NCBI GenBank assembly: GCA_947498595.1
Contig: CANMKX010000005.1
Span: 62,001 to 126,000, forward strand
Origin: an uncultured Aquimarina sp.
GTDB taxonomy: Bacteria > Bacteroidota > Bacteroidia > Flavobacteriales > Flavobacteriaceae
DNA: 64,000 bases
Direction: 5' to 3'
In this document: in pieces, positions 1 to 7,803 of the stretch
How positions within the stretch are numbered: position 1 is the stretch's first letter
Layout: each line of letters opens with the position of its first letter
Notes under the pieces: model-generated
What the model was told of the DNA's origin: nothing
What the model saw: only the letters and a program-made list of their open reading frames with translations
Databases searched by the model: none
Program-made: the position numbers and the translations under genes

Positions 1-781
1 CACCACCTGGTTTAGGATTTAAATGTTCAATTTCTGAAATAGCTTCTTTGAGTTCTTCTTCGTTAATATCGAATTTAACAAGAAGTTTATCATAATGTTT
101 TTTGCTAAAATGATCGAAAGATTTGCTTAAAATACCTTTGGCTAATTTAATAGGAATCGTAAGTTCTTTACGATCTAACTGTATTAATAAGCACTCTTGT
201 AAATTTCTAGCGCCTACTCCTGCAGGATCTAATTGTTGTACAATTTTGAGTATGCTTTCTATCTTAGGCTCATCGGTGAAGATATTTTGAGTAAAGGCCA
301 AATCATCCATAATATCGGTTAAAGATCTACGTATGTAGCCACTCTCATCGATACTACCAACCAAGAAATTTGCAATTTCAAATTCTTGACCATTTAATCG
401 GTATGTGTTGAGTTGAGATTTTAAATGCTGATTAAAAGAAGTACCTGATGCATAAGGAACGTTTTTTTCTTCATCATCTGTACTATAATTATTTGCACTT
501 AATCTATAACTAGGAATTTCATCATCACTTAAATATTCATCAACATTAATTTCTGTTTCTATAACTTCAGTTCCATAATCATCTTCATTACCGTCATTAC
601 TGTAAGTATCTTCAAACTCGTCAACAGTATCTTTTCCACTATCTAAAGCAGGATTCTCTTCCATTTCTTGTTTGAGTCGTTGCTCAAAAGCCAATGTAGG
701 TAATTGAATTAACTTCATTAACTGGATCTGCTGAGGAGATAATTTTTGGGATAACTTAAAGTTTAGTTGTTGTTTTAGCAT
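1..781 (-). CDS. rpoN: RNA polymerase sigma-54 factor, N-terminal part (cut by window edge)
   Basis: The 260 visible residues begin MLKQQLNFKLSQKLSPQQIQ, the glutamine- and leucine-rich activator-interacting region I of sigma-54. An acidic linker follows (about residues 40-90), then the start of the core-binding region with the pattern LDPAGVGARNLQECL near residue 215. The DNA-binding half and RpoN box lie outside the window. Sigma-54 directs RNA polymerase to -24/-12 promoters that need an AAA+ activator. The ATG at 781 gives the family's usual first residues. In many flavobacteria this gene sits beside asnS; here asnS is about 23 kb away on the same strand. Confidence 0.95.
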   Translation of the reverse strand, partial: MLKQQLNFKLSQKLSPQQIQLMKLIQLPTLAFEQRLKQEMEENPALDSGKDTVDEFEDTYSNDGNEDDYGTEVIETEINVDEYLSDDEIPSYRLSANNYSTDDEEKNVPYASGTSFNQHLKSQLNTYRLNGQEFEIANFLVGSIDESGYIRRSLTDIMDDLAFTQNIFTDEPKIESILKIVQQLDPAGVGARNLQECLLIQLDRKELTIPIKLAKGILSKSFDHFSKKHYDKLLVKFDINEEELKEAISEIEHLNPKPGG

Positions 782-1027
782 AGAGTGAAAATGTCCTTAT
801 ATTCACAAAAATAAATAAAATTTAAGTAAATATATTTAGGAGTGTTTTGATTGGTTTGTTATAAAATTCTTGAAAAATTTGGGGTAAAATAACCTAAATC
901 CGACAAGAAGATATACTATTATAACAATAAATAAGCCAAAAATATTTTAAAAGATTATAAAAATTACTTAAAAAACTTAAGTATTAATGTATTTTATTGA
1001 TTTTTAAGTATTTAATAATGTTCGTTT

Positions 1028-1666
1028 TTATGGAATATATATTTTATTTTTAATAGCATATACTACTAAACCTGTCCGATTACGAATATTAAGTTTCTCA
1101 AAAAGAACGTCTCTATACCCTTCTATTGTTTTAGGACTTAAACACATTTCACTTGCTATTTCTTTATATGTTTTTTCTGTACATGCATGTTTTATAAAGT
1201 CTATTTCTCTGTCTTTAAGAAATATGTTAGACTTGTTTTTAGAGTTTAAAGAATCTAATAATAGATTCGTAATATCTTTTGTATGATAGAAACCTGTTTC
1301 TTGAACTTCTAGCAATGCTTTTTCAAGAATACTTTTTTCGGTATCCTTTAATAAATATCCTTTAGCTCCAGCTCGAAGCATTTTTAAAATAGTTTTATCA
1401 TCTTCTTCTACAGAAAGAGCTAATACGTTGACTTGAGAATATTTCTCTTTTAATATTTCTGTAGTTTCAATACCATTCATAATAGGCATATTTATGTCCA
1501 TAAGAACAATATCAGGAATATTTTTTGGGTTTTTAAACTTAGTTAATAATTCTTGTCCATTTTTACATAAATAGAGTACTTTAAACTTTGAGAATCGATC
1601 AACTAATTCTCCCATTGCTTGGGATAATAGAACGTGGTCTTCGACAATAACGACAGAGTATTTCAC
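1028..1666 (-). CDS. LuxR/NarL-family response regulator
   Basis: This 212-residue protein has a receiver domain with acidic pocket E9-D10, phospho-acceptor D57 (in LMDINMP), S85 and K107 (in YLLKD). A GerE/LuxR helix-turn-helix follows at about residues 149-206, with the pattern TYKEIASEMCLSPKTIEGYR. It is a transcription factor that should be phosphorylated by the histidine kinase encoded immediately upstream (21 bases between stop and start). It is the last gene of a four-gene minus-strand run. Target genes cannot be read from the sequence. Confidence 0.93.
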   Translation of the reverse strand: MKYSVVIVEDHVLLSQAMGELVDRFSKFKVLYLCKNGQELLTKFKNPKNIPDIVLMDINMPIMNGIETTEILKEKYSQVNVLALSVEEDDKTILKMLRAGAKGYLLKDTEKSILEKALLEVQETGFYHTKDITNLLLDSLNSKNKSNIFLKDREIDFIKHACTEKTYKEIASEMCLSPKTIEGYRDVLFEKLNIRNRTGLVVYAIKNKIYIP

Positions 1667-1687
1667 GGGTGTAGTAATTGAGTTGAA

Positions 1688-2467
1688 TTAAATAATAGGT
1701 TCGTTTTCTTTTTTATAAAAATACGTAAGCGTAATTGTTGTTCCTTGATTTTCTTTGGATAATAATGAAATATCTGCATTGATTAATTTTGCACGACTTT
1801 TCATATTAGTTAATCCTATTCCTGTATTAACTTGTGATGTAATAGCAGAAAAACCAATACCATTATCACGGGCATTGATAATCATTTTTTCTAATTGATA
1901 ATCAATAGAAATATTAAGCTTAGAGGCTTTTGAGTGTTTTATAGTATTAGAAAAAAATTCTTGTAATATTCTAAAGATAATAATTTCCACTTTCTTATCA
2001 ATGATTTTCATTTCATCATTAGCAATTAATGTTGCTTCTATAAATTGTAGACGATTGAACCGTTCTACTTCTAATAAAATAGCTTCTTTAAGTGTTAAAT
2101 TTTTGATAGCATCTGGGTTCATTAACTTAGATAAAGCTCTTAATTCGGTTAAGCTTTTGCTTATAGTATCAATAACTTCGGGTAATTTATTGGGTTCATC
2201 TTGAGCAATATTTGCTTGTATTTTGGCAAGTGTTAATAGCTGACCGATATTGTCATGTAATTCCCAACTAATATTACGTAATGTTTCTTCTCTAATTTCT
2301 ATTTGAGTTTCTGCTATTTCAGACTCGTATTTTTTTTCAGCTTCACGTTGTTCAAAAAGTAGATCATTTTTTCTTTTTTGAAATATTAAAAAGAGAAAAA
2401 TAATAATAATGATAAGGCCAATAAGTGTTAGACTTGCTATTAATATAGCTGTTTCTTGTTGCTCCAT
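1688..2467 (-). CDS. NarL-type sensor histidine kinase (HisKA_3, HATPase_c)
   Basis: I chose the ATG at 2467 (259 residues). A longer version would need a TTG at 2488, deeper inside the preceding gene. One membrane helix lies at about residues 7-30 and a short coiled coil follows. The HisKA_3 phospho-acceptor block is SWELHDNIGQLL with H71. The ATPase domain shows an N-box (FFSNTIKHSKA), DNGIGF and GIGLTNMKSR. It has no periplasmic sensor domain, so sensing probably relies on the membrane protein encoded upstream, whose reading frame it overlaps by 28 bases. The partner is the response regulator downstream. Confidence 0.9.
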   Translation of the reverse strand: MEQQETAILIASLTLIGLIIIIIFLFLIFQKRKNDLLFEQREAEKKYESEIAETQIEIREETLRNISWELHDNIGQLLTLAKIQANIAQDEPNKLPEVIDTISKSLTELRALSKLMNPDAIKNLTLKEAILLEVERFNRLQFIEATLIANDEMKIIDKKVEIIIFRILQEFFSNTIKHSKASKLNISIDYQLEKMIINARDNGIGFSAITSQVNTGIGLTNMKSRAKLINADISLLSKENQGTTITLTYFYKKENEPII

Positions 2468-3129
2468 ATAAAGCCGATTATAAAACAAAGATTCATTACA
2501 ATAGTTAATGAAATATTGATTAAAAATAAAATAGAAATATCTGCTAAATGTGCATAATATCCCCTTACAATTCTAAACGGAATATTACCGATATAATATA
2601 TCAATAATCCTACAGCTATCCAAAATAGAAGATTATGTTTTACATGTAAAACTTTTCTTGAATTTAGTAATTCAATAAAATAAAAGACAATAGTAATAAT
2701 TAATAAAATTGAAGCTACTATATAAGGTATTGTTTGTGGTTCTTTTAAATAATTTTCAAAAAAAGCATTAATGAAGACAGTAACTAAATAAATTATGAAA
2801 AAGGAATAAATCCATTTTTTGTGAGACTTGTTTGTAATGAAATAACGATAAAGTAATAAAAAATAACTGAAAGATACGATGTTGTAGATGTTGTAGACAA
2901 TGCTATTATTATCAATATCTCCAAGAGGATTTTTAGATAAATAACTATATAAGTATATTCCAAAGTTTTCAATAAAAACAATATATATGAGGTAGAATAG
3001 AAAGTATTTAAGAATAGTGTTTTTGTATTTATAGAAAAAAACTATTCCAAGAACAGCAGCAAGGCACTCTGCTGCTATAGCAGAGGACCTCATGATATAA
3101 AATATATTAATGTTATTATCTATATTCAT
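2440..3129 (-). CDS. Multi-pass membrane protein of unknown function, likely sensor partner
   Basis: This 229-residue protein is almost entirely hydrophobic, with about seven predicted membrane helices (for example near residues 15-33, 40-60, 85-103, 108-125, 135-153, 167-180 and 200-222). No catalytic motif is visible. It overlaps the histidine kinase gene and follows the hypothetical gene with a 3-base gap, so the genes are probably co-transcribed and translationally coupled. The kinase has only one membrane helix and no input domain, so this protein may supply signal detection; that is inference. I do not recognise a named family. Confidence 0.75.
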   Translation of the reverse strand: MNIDNNINIFYIMRSSAIAAECLAAVLGIVFFYKYKNTILKYFLFYLIYIVFIENFGIYLYSYLSKNPLGDIDNNSIVYNIYNIVSFSYFLLLYRYFITNKSHKKWIYSFFIIYLVTVFINAFFENYLKEPQTIPYIVASILLIITIVFYFIELLNSRKVLHVKHNLLFWIAVGLLIYYIGNIPFRIVRGYYAHLADISILFLINISLTIVMNLCFIIGFIWSNKKQLY

Positions 3130-3132
3130 ACG

Positions 3133-3723
3133 CTAATTTTGTGAATCCATTTCGTTATCTCCTTTTGGAGGAGGCATTAAACCAACTTCATTTAAAATAA
3201 GTCCTTCAGTTTTAATTGTATCCTGAGAAGGAGTTCTATTAGATGTTTTTCTAATAATATGCACTTCTTTCTCAAGATAAAGAATCTCCTTATCACCATG
3301 TTTATTTGTTTTAAAACTAAAACCTAAATGCTTTTTATGACCTTTATTTACTGTAGGTGTAATAAAAAAACTTTGTCTTCTAGGGTATTTTGCAGGTTTC
3401 CCATCCTGAAATTCTTCATTAGGATATTTTGAAAAATAGAAACGTAAACCAGAAGGTTTTATACCTAACTTTTTTGATTCTTGTTCTACATACCCTAAAT
3501 ATTCTTTCATTGTATTAAAATCATACCAACCAGATCTTGTTGCATGAAATTCTTCTCCAGTTTGTGATTGCTCATATTCTTGAATAAGTGGCACTCTTTC
3601 TTCAGTATAAAGGTCATACATTTCTATAGCTTGATGCAACGATATAATTTGCGTTGGCTTACGATATGTATTGTTTTCTTTGTTGCAAAAAATGCTCTTT
3701 AGTAATTTACAAATAATTTTCAT
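3133..3723 (-). CDS. Hypothetical protein, first gene of the two-component operon
   Basis: This 196-residue soluble protein is rich in charged and aromatic residues, with no signal peptide or membrane helix. The middle (about residues 60-140) contains GWYDFNTMKEYLGYVEQES and then FYFSKYPNEEFQ, which looks like a folded domain. The C-terminus is polar and proline-containing. I do not recognise the family. The ATG at 3723 and the 3-base gap to the membrane protein gene place it at the head of the operon that ends with the response regulator. Confidence 0.65.
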   Translation of the reverse strand: MKIICKLLKSIFCNKENNTYRKPTQIISLHQAIEMYDLYTEERVPLIQEYEQSQTGEEFHATRSGWYDFNTMKEYLGYVEQESKKLGIKPSGLRFYFSKYPNEEFQDGKPAKYPRRQSFFITPTVNKGHKKHLGFSFKTNKHGDKEILYLEKEVHIIRKTSNRTPSQDTIKTEGLILNEVGLMPPPKGDNEMDSQN

Positions 3724-3843
3724 TCTTATAGATTTTAATAGAGATTACAAAAATAGCTGTAAAAGCATGTTTAATAGTGTTTTAAAAAATCATAAAACAT
3801 TCAAATTGTTGATTGTCAGCTTTTTAATTTTATTAATTAGGGC

Positions 3844-3874
3844 TTTACTTTTATGAAAAAAGGGGTTTTTCCCT
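3844..3874 (+). promoter_or_regulatory. Conserved 31-base element, copy A
   Basis: The element reads TTTACTTTTATG, then six A, GGGG, five T and CCCT. A second copy at 25646-25678 shares nearly all of it: TTTACTTTTTAT, A-run, GGGG, two bases, TTTT, CCCCC. The GGGG/CCC arms form a short inverted repeat. It could be a promoter-proximal operator or the 5' end of a small RNA. A hairpin with a T-run begins 100 bases downstream. Confidence 0.45.
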
Positions 3875-3973
3875 ATGCGTAAAAAAGGGAATAAACGATT
3901 GTTTTGTATGTAGAGTTCTTGTAATGATATTTGTTACCCTAAAGGTATTTATCCTTTCTGGAAATAGTCTTTT

Positions 3974-4004
3974 AGAGGTGGATTTTCAGGTGTTTACCTC
4001 TTTT
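3974..4004 (+). terminator. Terminator-like hairpin upstream of the DUF2589 operon
   Basis: AGAGGT at 3974-3979 pairs with ACCTCT at 3996-4001, and the sequence continues with T's to 4004. The stem is only six pairs with a 16-base loop, so it is a weak terminator. It could end a short transcript starting near the element at 3844, or act as a leader structure for the downstream operon. Confidence 0.3.
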
Positions 4005-4111
4005 GTGCTTTTGAAAATCTTATCAATTTTGTCAATGTTATTCTAGAAAAACAAAGGCGAAAACCGAAAAGCCAATATAAATAGAGTAGGTTATTATAAC
4101 AATTTAATATT

Positions 4112-4750
4112 ATGAATCACGGACAAGAATTATCTAGCATCGATTTTGCTGCTATGATAGGAGGACCACTTAATGCAGTAGTTGAGGCGCAAGCAAAATC
4201 AGCAATGACTACTGTAGATTTTATCAAACAAGTAGGATTTGAAAAGGATACAGTTTCTGGGACAGTACCTAATCAAACAACGACTCCAGGAAAAGCAAAA
4301 ACAGTTGTGTTTGCATATGATAAAGCAAACCCTAATTTTGATGCAAGTGCTACTACTGGAGATGCTTCAAAAGCTGTTTTAACTTATAAATTAGAAGTGC
4401 CAACATTAGCAATAACGCCAATTCCTTATTTAAGAGTAGAAGATGTAACGATTCAATTTAACGCTAAAATTTCTAGTGCAACTTATGAACGTAACAGTAC
4501 AGGGGAATCTTATGGTGGAAGTGTTAGTGCTAAAGCAAATTGGGGATGGGGAAGTGCTCGACTATCAGCATATTATTCAAAACGTAAAACAACTAATTCT
4601 GGTAATCAAGTTAACCGTACTTATTCTTTAGATATAAAAGTTCATGCTGTACAAGATGAAATTCCTGCAGGATTAGATAGAGTCTTAAATATTCTCGAAG
4701 ATTCAATTACAGAAACTCAATTACCAACTGCGGCTACATCCACTAATTAA
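4112..4750 (+). CDS. DUF2589 domain-containing protein
   Basis: This 212-residue protein matches the DUF2589 layout. It starts with a DFAAMIGGPLNAVVEAQ helix (about residues 11-27), then a beta-rich part with VPTLAITPIPYLRVEDVTIQ (about 106-125), a glycine- and serine-rich strand region, and ends with DIKVHAVQDEIPAGLDRVLN. No signal peptide or membrane helix is visible. The function of the family is not established. Two further genes follow on the same strand at short spacing and form a cassette with it. Confidence 0.85.
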   Translation: MNHGQELSSIDFAAMIGGPLNAVVEAQAKSAMTTVDFIKQVGFEKDTVSGTVPNQTTTPGKAKTVVFAYDKANPNFDASATTGDASKAVLTYKLEVPTLAITPIPYLRVEDVTIQFNAKISSATYERNSTGESYGGSVSAKANWGWGSARLSAYYSKRKTTNSGNQVNRTYSLDIKVHAVQDEIPAGLDRVLNILEDSITETQLPTAATSTN

Positions 4751-4760
4751 ATTAACCGAT

Positions 4761-4791
4761 CCATCTCAATTTAGCAATCAAATTGAGATGG
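4761..4791 (+). promoter_or_regulatory. Perfect 12-base-pair hairpin between cassette genes
   Basis: The 12 bases at 4761-4772 (CCATCTCAATTT) pair perfectly with 4780-4791, leaving a 7-base loop. It lies between the DUF2589 stop and the next ATG at 4810 and is followed only by GTTTTAAAC, so it is a poor intrinsic terminator. It is more likely an mRNA-stability or attenuation element that sets the ratio of the first product to the next two. Confidence 0.6.
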
Positions 4792-4809
4792 GTTTTAAAC
4801 CAACAAACA

Positions 4810-5496
4810 ATGTCAATTCCATTAAATACTTATATAGGTGCAATTGTTTCTCAATTAACAGAATCAAGAGCAGCAGCAGATTTAACAACCGTTAGTATAG
4901 CAAAAACATACGAGAAAGATGAGTTATTAAAGAACTTCTCAGTTCCTAGGTTTAGAGCCTCAGATGTAGAAGTAACCATTCCTGTAGCTATAGATACTAT
5001 CGAAGAAAATGTTTCTAGAGAATATGATCCTATAGATAATAAGGAATTTAATTCTAGAACATACCAATCCTTGAAGGAAGTCTCTAGAAAAGAATCTTTT
5101 AATAGAGAGTTGTCCATTACATTAAAAAAATTGATAGCAAATCAATCATCTGTATTAGAAAAAGATTTGAAATTAGGACTAAATAAAGACGAAGTATTAA
5201 AAAAATACAGTAATAATTTATCAGAACATTTTATTAAAATCACAGATAACCAAGATGAGAAGTATAAAGAACAAGTTGTTTCAAAATTAACAAGCGATTT
5301 AACTGCACATATCATAACATCAAGAGAGTCTGTTAATATTGGAGCCACAAGAGTAATTGTAGAAGCTGACCGATTGAGAGAGATTGATCCTAGTAAGATG
5401 ATTCAAATTAAAATCAAATTAAATGAAGATGGAATGGAATGGCACACAGATTTTGATGAGAATGGAAAAGAAAAATCGAAACTATTACCAGAATAA
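4810..5496 (+). CDS. DUF2589-cassette partner protein, unknown function
   Basis: I chose the ATG at 4810 (228 residues, MSIPLNTYIGAIVSQLTES). A longer reading from a TTG at 4783 would begin inside the hairpin. The N-terminal helix (TYIGAIVSQLTESRAAADL) followed by VPRFRASDVEVTIPVAID resembles the start of the DUF2589 fold in layout, so it may be a distant relative, but the rest is charged and helical with a short beta C-terminus. It is soluble, with no signal peptide, and probably co-transcribed with the DUF2589 gene and the next gene (10-base gap). Confidence 0.7.
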   Translation: MSIPLNTYIGAIVSQLTESRAAADLTTVSIAKTYEKDELLKNFSVPRFRASDVEVTIPVAIDTIEENVSREYDPIDNKEFNSRTYQSLKEVSRKESFNRELSITLKKLIANQSSVLEKDLKLGLNKDEVLKKYSNNLSEHFIKITDNQDEKYKEQVVSKLTSDLTAHIITSRESVNIGATRVIVEADRLREIDPSKMIQIKIKLNEDGMEWHTDFDENGKEKSKLLPE

Positions 5497-5506
5497 TTAT
5501 TAAGGT

Positions 5507-6055
5507 ATGAAAAAATCAGTTATAAGTTCTTGTGAAGAGTTAAAAGTACAATTGTTTGAGTTGGATACGATTGTAAATATGTTTGAACGGAAAAATCCCA
5601 AAGTAATTTCATTGTGGAAAAACTGGCTCATTGAAACAGAAAAAATTTTGAAAAAATATAATTTTTCCGAAATGGCAGAATTAGCAGGATTGAGATCTCA
5701 AATGTTGATTGAAGAAGAAATAACTAATAAAAAGATGAATCGGAGAAAATTAATACTTCAGCAATCATTAAAAACGGTTAATCCTGCTCAGCATATAGTA
5801 CTACTTGTTCAAAAGCAATTAGAAGAAAAAATAGAAAATGCTCGAATTATTATAACACAAATAATTTTGGCAGCAAAGCAAGCAAATGCTATAAAACCTA
5901 TAGATGACACAACGAGTTTTACAGTATATATAGATACCGTTTTAAATCAATTATTGAAAAACGAACAGATACAACCTAGAATAAATACCATCATAGCTAC
6001 AATAGGAAGATTTGATGTATTGAGAATTTTTGCAGATGAAATATTAAAAGAGTAA
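5507..6055 (+). CDS. Hypothetical helical protein, third cassette gene
   Basis: This 182-residue protein is predicted to be mostly alpha-helical and soluble, with amphipathic stretches near residues 30-75 and 95-130. I see no catalytic or binding motif and do not recognise a family. It begins 10 bases after the partner gene and ends directly against the convergent lipoprotein gene. The context suggests a role with the DUF2589 protein. Confidence 0.65.
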   Translation: MKKSVISSCEELKVQLFELDTIVNMFERKNPKVISLWKNWLIETEKILKKYNFSEMAELAGLRSQMLIEEEITNKKMNRRKLILQQSLKTVNPAQHIVLLVQKQLEEKIENARIIITQIILAAKQANAIKPIDDTTSFTVYIDTVLNQLLKNEQIQPRINTIIATIGRFDVLRIFADEILKE

Positions 6056-6388
6056 CTATTTTAATAATTTACGAACAGTGATTCGGTTCTTTTCTTGAGA
6101 ATTCCAATGATCTCCTTGCACAGTGATAATTTCTCCAATTTTTACTTGCCTATATTGTTTACTGTCTTCAAGGTTAGCAAAGCTAATCATTGAAAAATAA
6201 ATTGTATTGTCTTTTGTTTTCATTTTAGCAGAATATCCATCTTTATAGAATTGTATATCAATTACTTTTCCTGTAACAGCATTTTTTATCGTTAATGTGG
6301 AAGAAGAAACAACTTTGGTTTGTGTGCTATTACAAGAAAAATTGACAAATAAAAATATTACGAGTAAAATTATTGTAAAGATCTTCAT
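6056..6388 (-). CDS. Small predicted lipoprotein
   Basis: This 110-residue protein starts with a lipoprotein signal (KIFTIILLVIFLFVNFSC), giving a mature N-terminal Cys at residue 19. The rest is a small beta-rich domain with VTGKVIDIQFYKDGYSAKMK and a second strand set ending in ITVRKLL, which looks like an OB-like or beta-barrel fold. Its stop codon abuts the stop of the convergent upstream gene with no spacer. The function is unknown. Confidence 0.7.
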   Translation of the reverse strand: MKIFTIILLVIFLFVNFSCNSTQTKVVSSSTLTIKNAVTGKVIDIQFYKDGYSAKMKTKDNTIYFSMISFANLEDSKQYRQVKIGEIITVQGDHWNSQEKNRITVRKLLK

Positions 6389-6767
6389 AATTGAAAGACT
6401 GTTGTTTAATTGATTTGCATACTAAGAATTTTTTAAATATACGAACATATTTAAATAAACATGTAATGATGTTAAAAATATATATCATGTAAGTTTTTTA
6501 CTACATAATAAATGTTAAAATAATGTTTTTAACATTTATTTATACTATGTTTGACAATGTAATAAGATGTGTCAATTAAGAGTGAAATAAAAATGAAGAT
6601 TCGTACTTATTAAATTTACTATCTGTGGGGTAATTGATGAAGGGATCATCAAAAATATTAAGATAGGATTTATAAAGATAATGACTACTTAACCGGTTGA
6701 ATTATAATTAGTAGTAATTGTCAAAACGAAATATCATTTTTTTAAGTTTAATTATTTAATCAAAAAA
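6389..6767. other. Intergenic region upstream of the DUF547 array
   Basis: This is 379 bases without a gene, between the divergent lipoprotein and first DUF547 genes. The clear feature is the 14-base-pair inverted repeat at 6507-6540. A single TGTTAAAA half-site occurs just upstream at 6470-6477. The remainder is AT-rich, and I cannot place the -33/-7 boxes with confidence. Confidence 0.6.
6507..6540. promoter_or_regulatory. 14-base-pair inverted repeat upstream of DUF547 copy 1
   Basis: The left arm at 6507-6520 (AATAAATGTTAAAA) is perfectly complementary to the right arm at 6527-6540, around a 6-base centre. The core TGTTAAAA/TTTTAACA also forms a 14-base-pair repeat before copy 2. Its distance to the start codon (about 228 bases) is nearly the same as for copy 2 (about 215), so it is a candidate shared operator or duplicated control region. 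Confidence 0.5.
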
Positions 6768-7481
6768 ATGAGAGTATCCAAATTAACATTGGTTTTGCTG
6801 ACAGTATTGTATACCCTTAATTTTAGGGGGCAAGGTAAAGTAGACCATATGGCGTGGGATCAAGTATTGATCCTAAATGTTACAGAACAAGGTAAAGTGA
6901 ATTACAAAGGAGTAATTCAAGACAGTCCATTGTTGTATAAGTATTTTACAGCAATGTCAGAAAATCCACCAAAAGATAATTGGAGTAAAGAAGAGGTATT
7001 AGCATATTGGATTAATTTATACAATGCAATAGCTATTAAACTTGTAATTGATAATTACCCAATTAAATCTATAAGAGAATTACAAGAACCTTGGAACCAA
7101 CGCTTTTTTAAAATTGAAGATAAAAAATACAGTTTAGATGATATAGAACATACAATCTTGAGAGAAATGAATGATCCTAGAATTCATTTTTTGATTAATT
7201 GTGCTTCAGCATCTTCTCCTATATTATGGAATAGAGCATATACAGCGACCAATATTAACAAAGCATTAGATGAACGTACTAAAGCATTTATAAATAATTC
7301 TAAGTTTAATGTGATATCAAAAACAGAGCTTAAGCTATCTAAAGTTTTCGAATGGTACGAGAAAGATTTTAAAGTTAGAGGGGGGAATGTTGTTGATTTT
7401 ATTAATACATATTCTAATGTCAAAATAAGTAAAATAGGAAAAGATAATTATAAAGAATATGATTGGAATTTAAATTATTGA
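6768..7481 (+). CDS. Secreted DUF547 protein, copy 1 (SSP variant)
   Basis: This 237-residue protein has an N-terminal signal sequence (about residues 1-22, ending near FRGQG) and a full DUF547 domain. It contains WDQVLILNV, LAYWINLYNAIAIKLV, KYSLDDIEHTILREM and PRIHFLINCASASSP. The family usually reads CAxxSCP, but here the second Cys is Ser. The function of DUF547 is not established; the conserved Asn, His and Cys positions suggest an enzyme. It is the first of four tandem paralogues, with its own upstream inverted repeat and a terminator after it. Confidence 0.88.
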   Translation: MRVSKLTLVLLTVLYTLNFRGQGKVDHMAWDQVLILNVTEQGKVNYKGVIQDSPLLYKYFTAMSENPPKDNWSKEEVLAYWINLYNAIAIKLVIDNYPIKSIRELQEPWNQRFFKIEDKKYSLDDIEHTILREMNDPRIHFLINCASASSPILWNRAYTATNINKALDERTKAFINNSKFNVISKTELKLSKVFEWYEKDFKVRGGNVVDFINTYSNVKISKIGKDNYKEYDWNLNY

Positions 7482-7505
7482 TAATAGAAATATAAATAAA
7501 TATAC

Positions 7506-7540
7506 AAAGCGATTTACTGTAAAGTATTTCGCTTTTTTTT
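7506..7540 (+). terminator. Intrinsic terminator after DUF547 copy 1
   Basis: AAAGCGA (7506-7512) pairs with TCGCTTT (7529-7535), followed by T's to 7540. The stem is short and the loop is 16 bases, but the T-run is clear and it lies 25 bases after the stop codon. Confidence 0.6.
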
Positions 7541-7554
7541 GGAAAAAATCTTAA

Positions 7555-7589
7555 ATGTTAAAAAACATAAAAAGAATGTTTTTTAACAT
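7555..7589. promoter_or_regulatory. 14-base-pair inverted repeat upstream of DUF547 copy 2
   Basis: ATGTTAAAAAACAT at 7555-7568 is perfectly repeated in inverse at 7576-7589 around a 7-base centre. It shares the TGTTAAAA core with the repeat before copy 1 and sits at a similar distance from its gene. Confidence 0.5.
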
Positions 7590-7803
7590 AAAATTATGTG
7601 AAGATAAAATTCAAGGTTAATTTTTAATGTGTTTATTATTAGTTGTTTATGTTGTTTTTTGTGATTGAAATGAAAAGAAATCTAAATCACATTGTGACTT
7701 GCGTCTTTTTTATTTTATGAAATAAAAAAGACCTTTGTATTGTAGAAAATATTGAGGTTAGATAATAGTCATTATAGAATAATTAAAAAACGTAAACATA
7801 AAA

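Larger units (their letters stand above)
3724..4111. other. Intergenic region between the two-component and DUF2589 operons
   Basis: This 388-base stretch separates divergent operons and contains no convincing gene. It holds a 31-base element at 3844-3874 that recurs upstream of asnS, a small TACC/GGTA hairpin near 3936, and a hairpin with a T-run at 3974-4004. The first 130 bases are plain AT-rich DNA that should include the promoter of the minus-strand operon, but I cannot place its boxes. Confidence 0.6.
7482..7803. other. Intergenic region between DUF547 copies 1 and 2
   Basis: These 322 bases hold a terminator (7506-7540), a 14-base-pair inverted repeat (7555-7589), and an ATTGTGAC-containing motif at 7691-7712 that is also found before copy 3. 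I see no gene. The arrangement suggests that copy 2 has its own promoter. Confidence 0.6.

Noticed and set aside
3671-3856. 61-residue plus-strand open frame upstream of the DUF2589 cassette
   Set aside because: It overlaps the start of the minus-strand hypothetical gene, has no ribosome-binding site and no recognisable family. It is probably chance.
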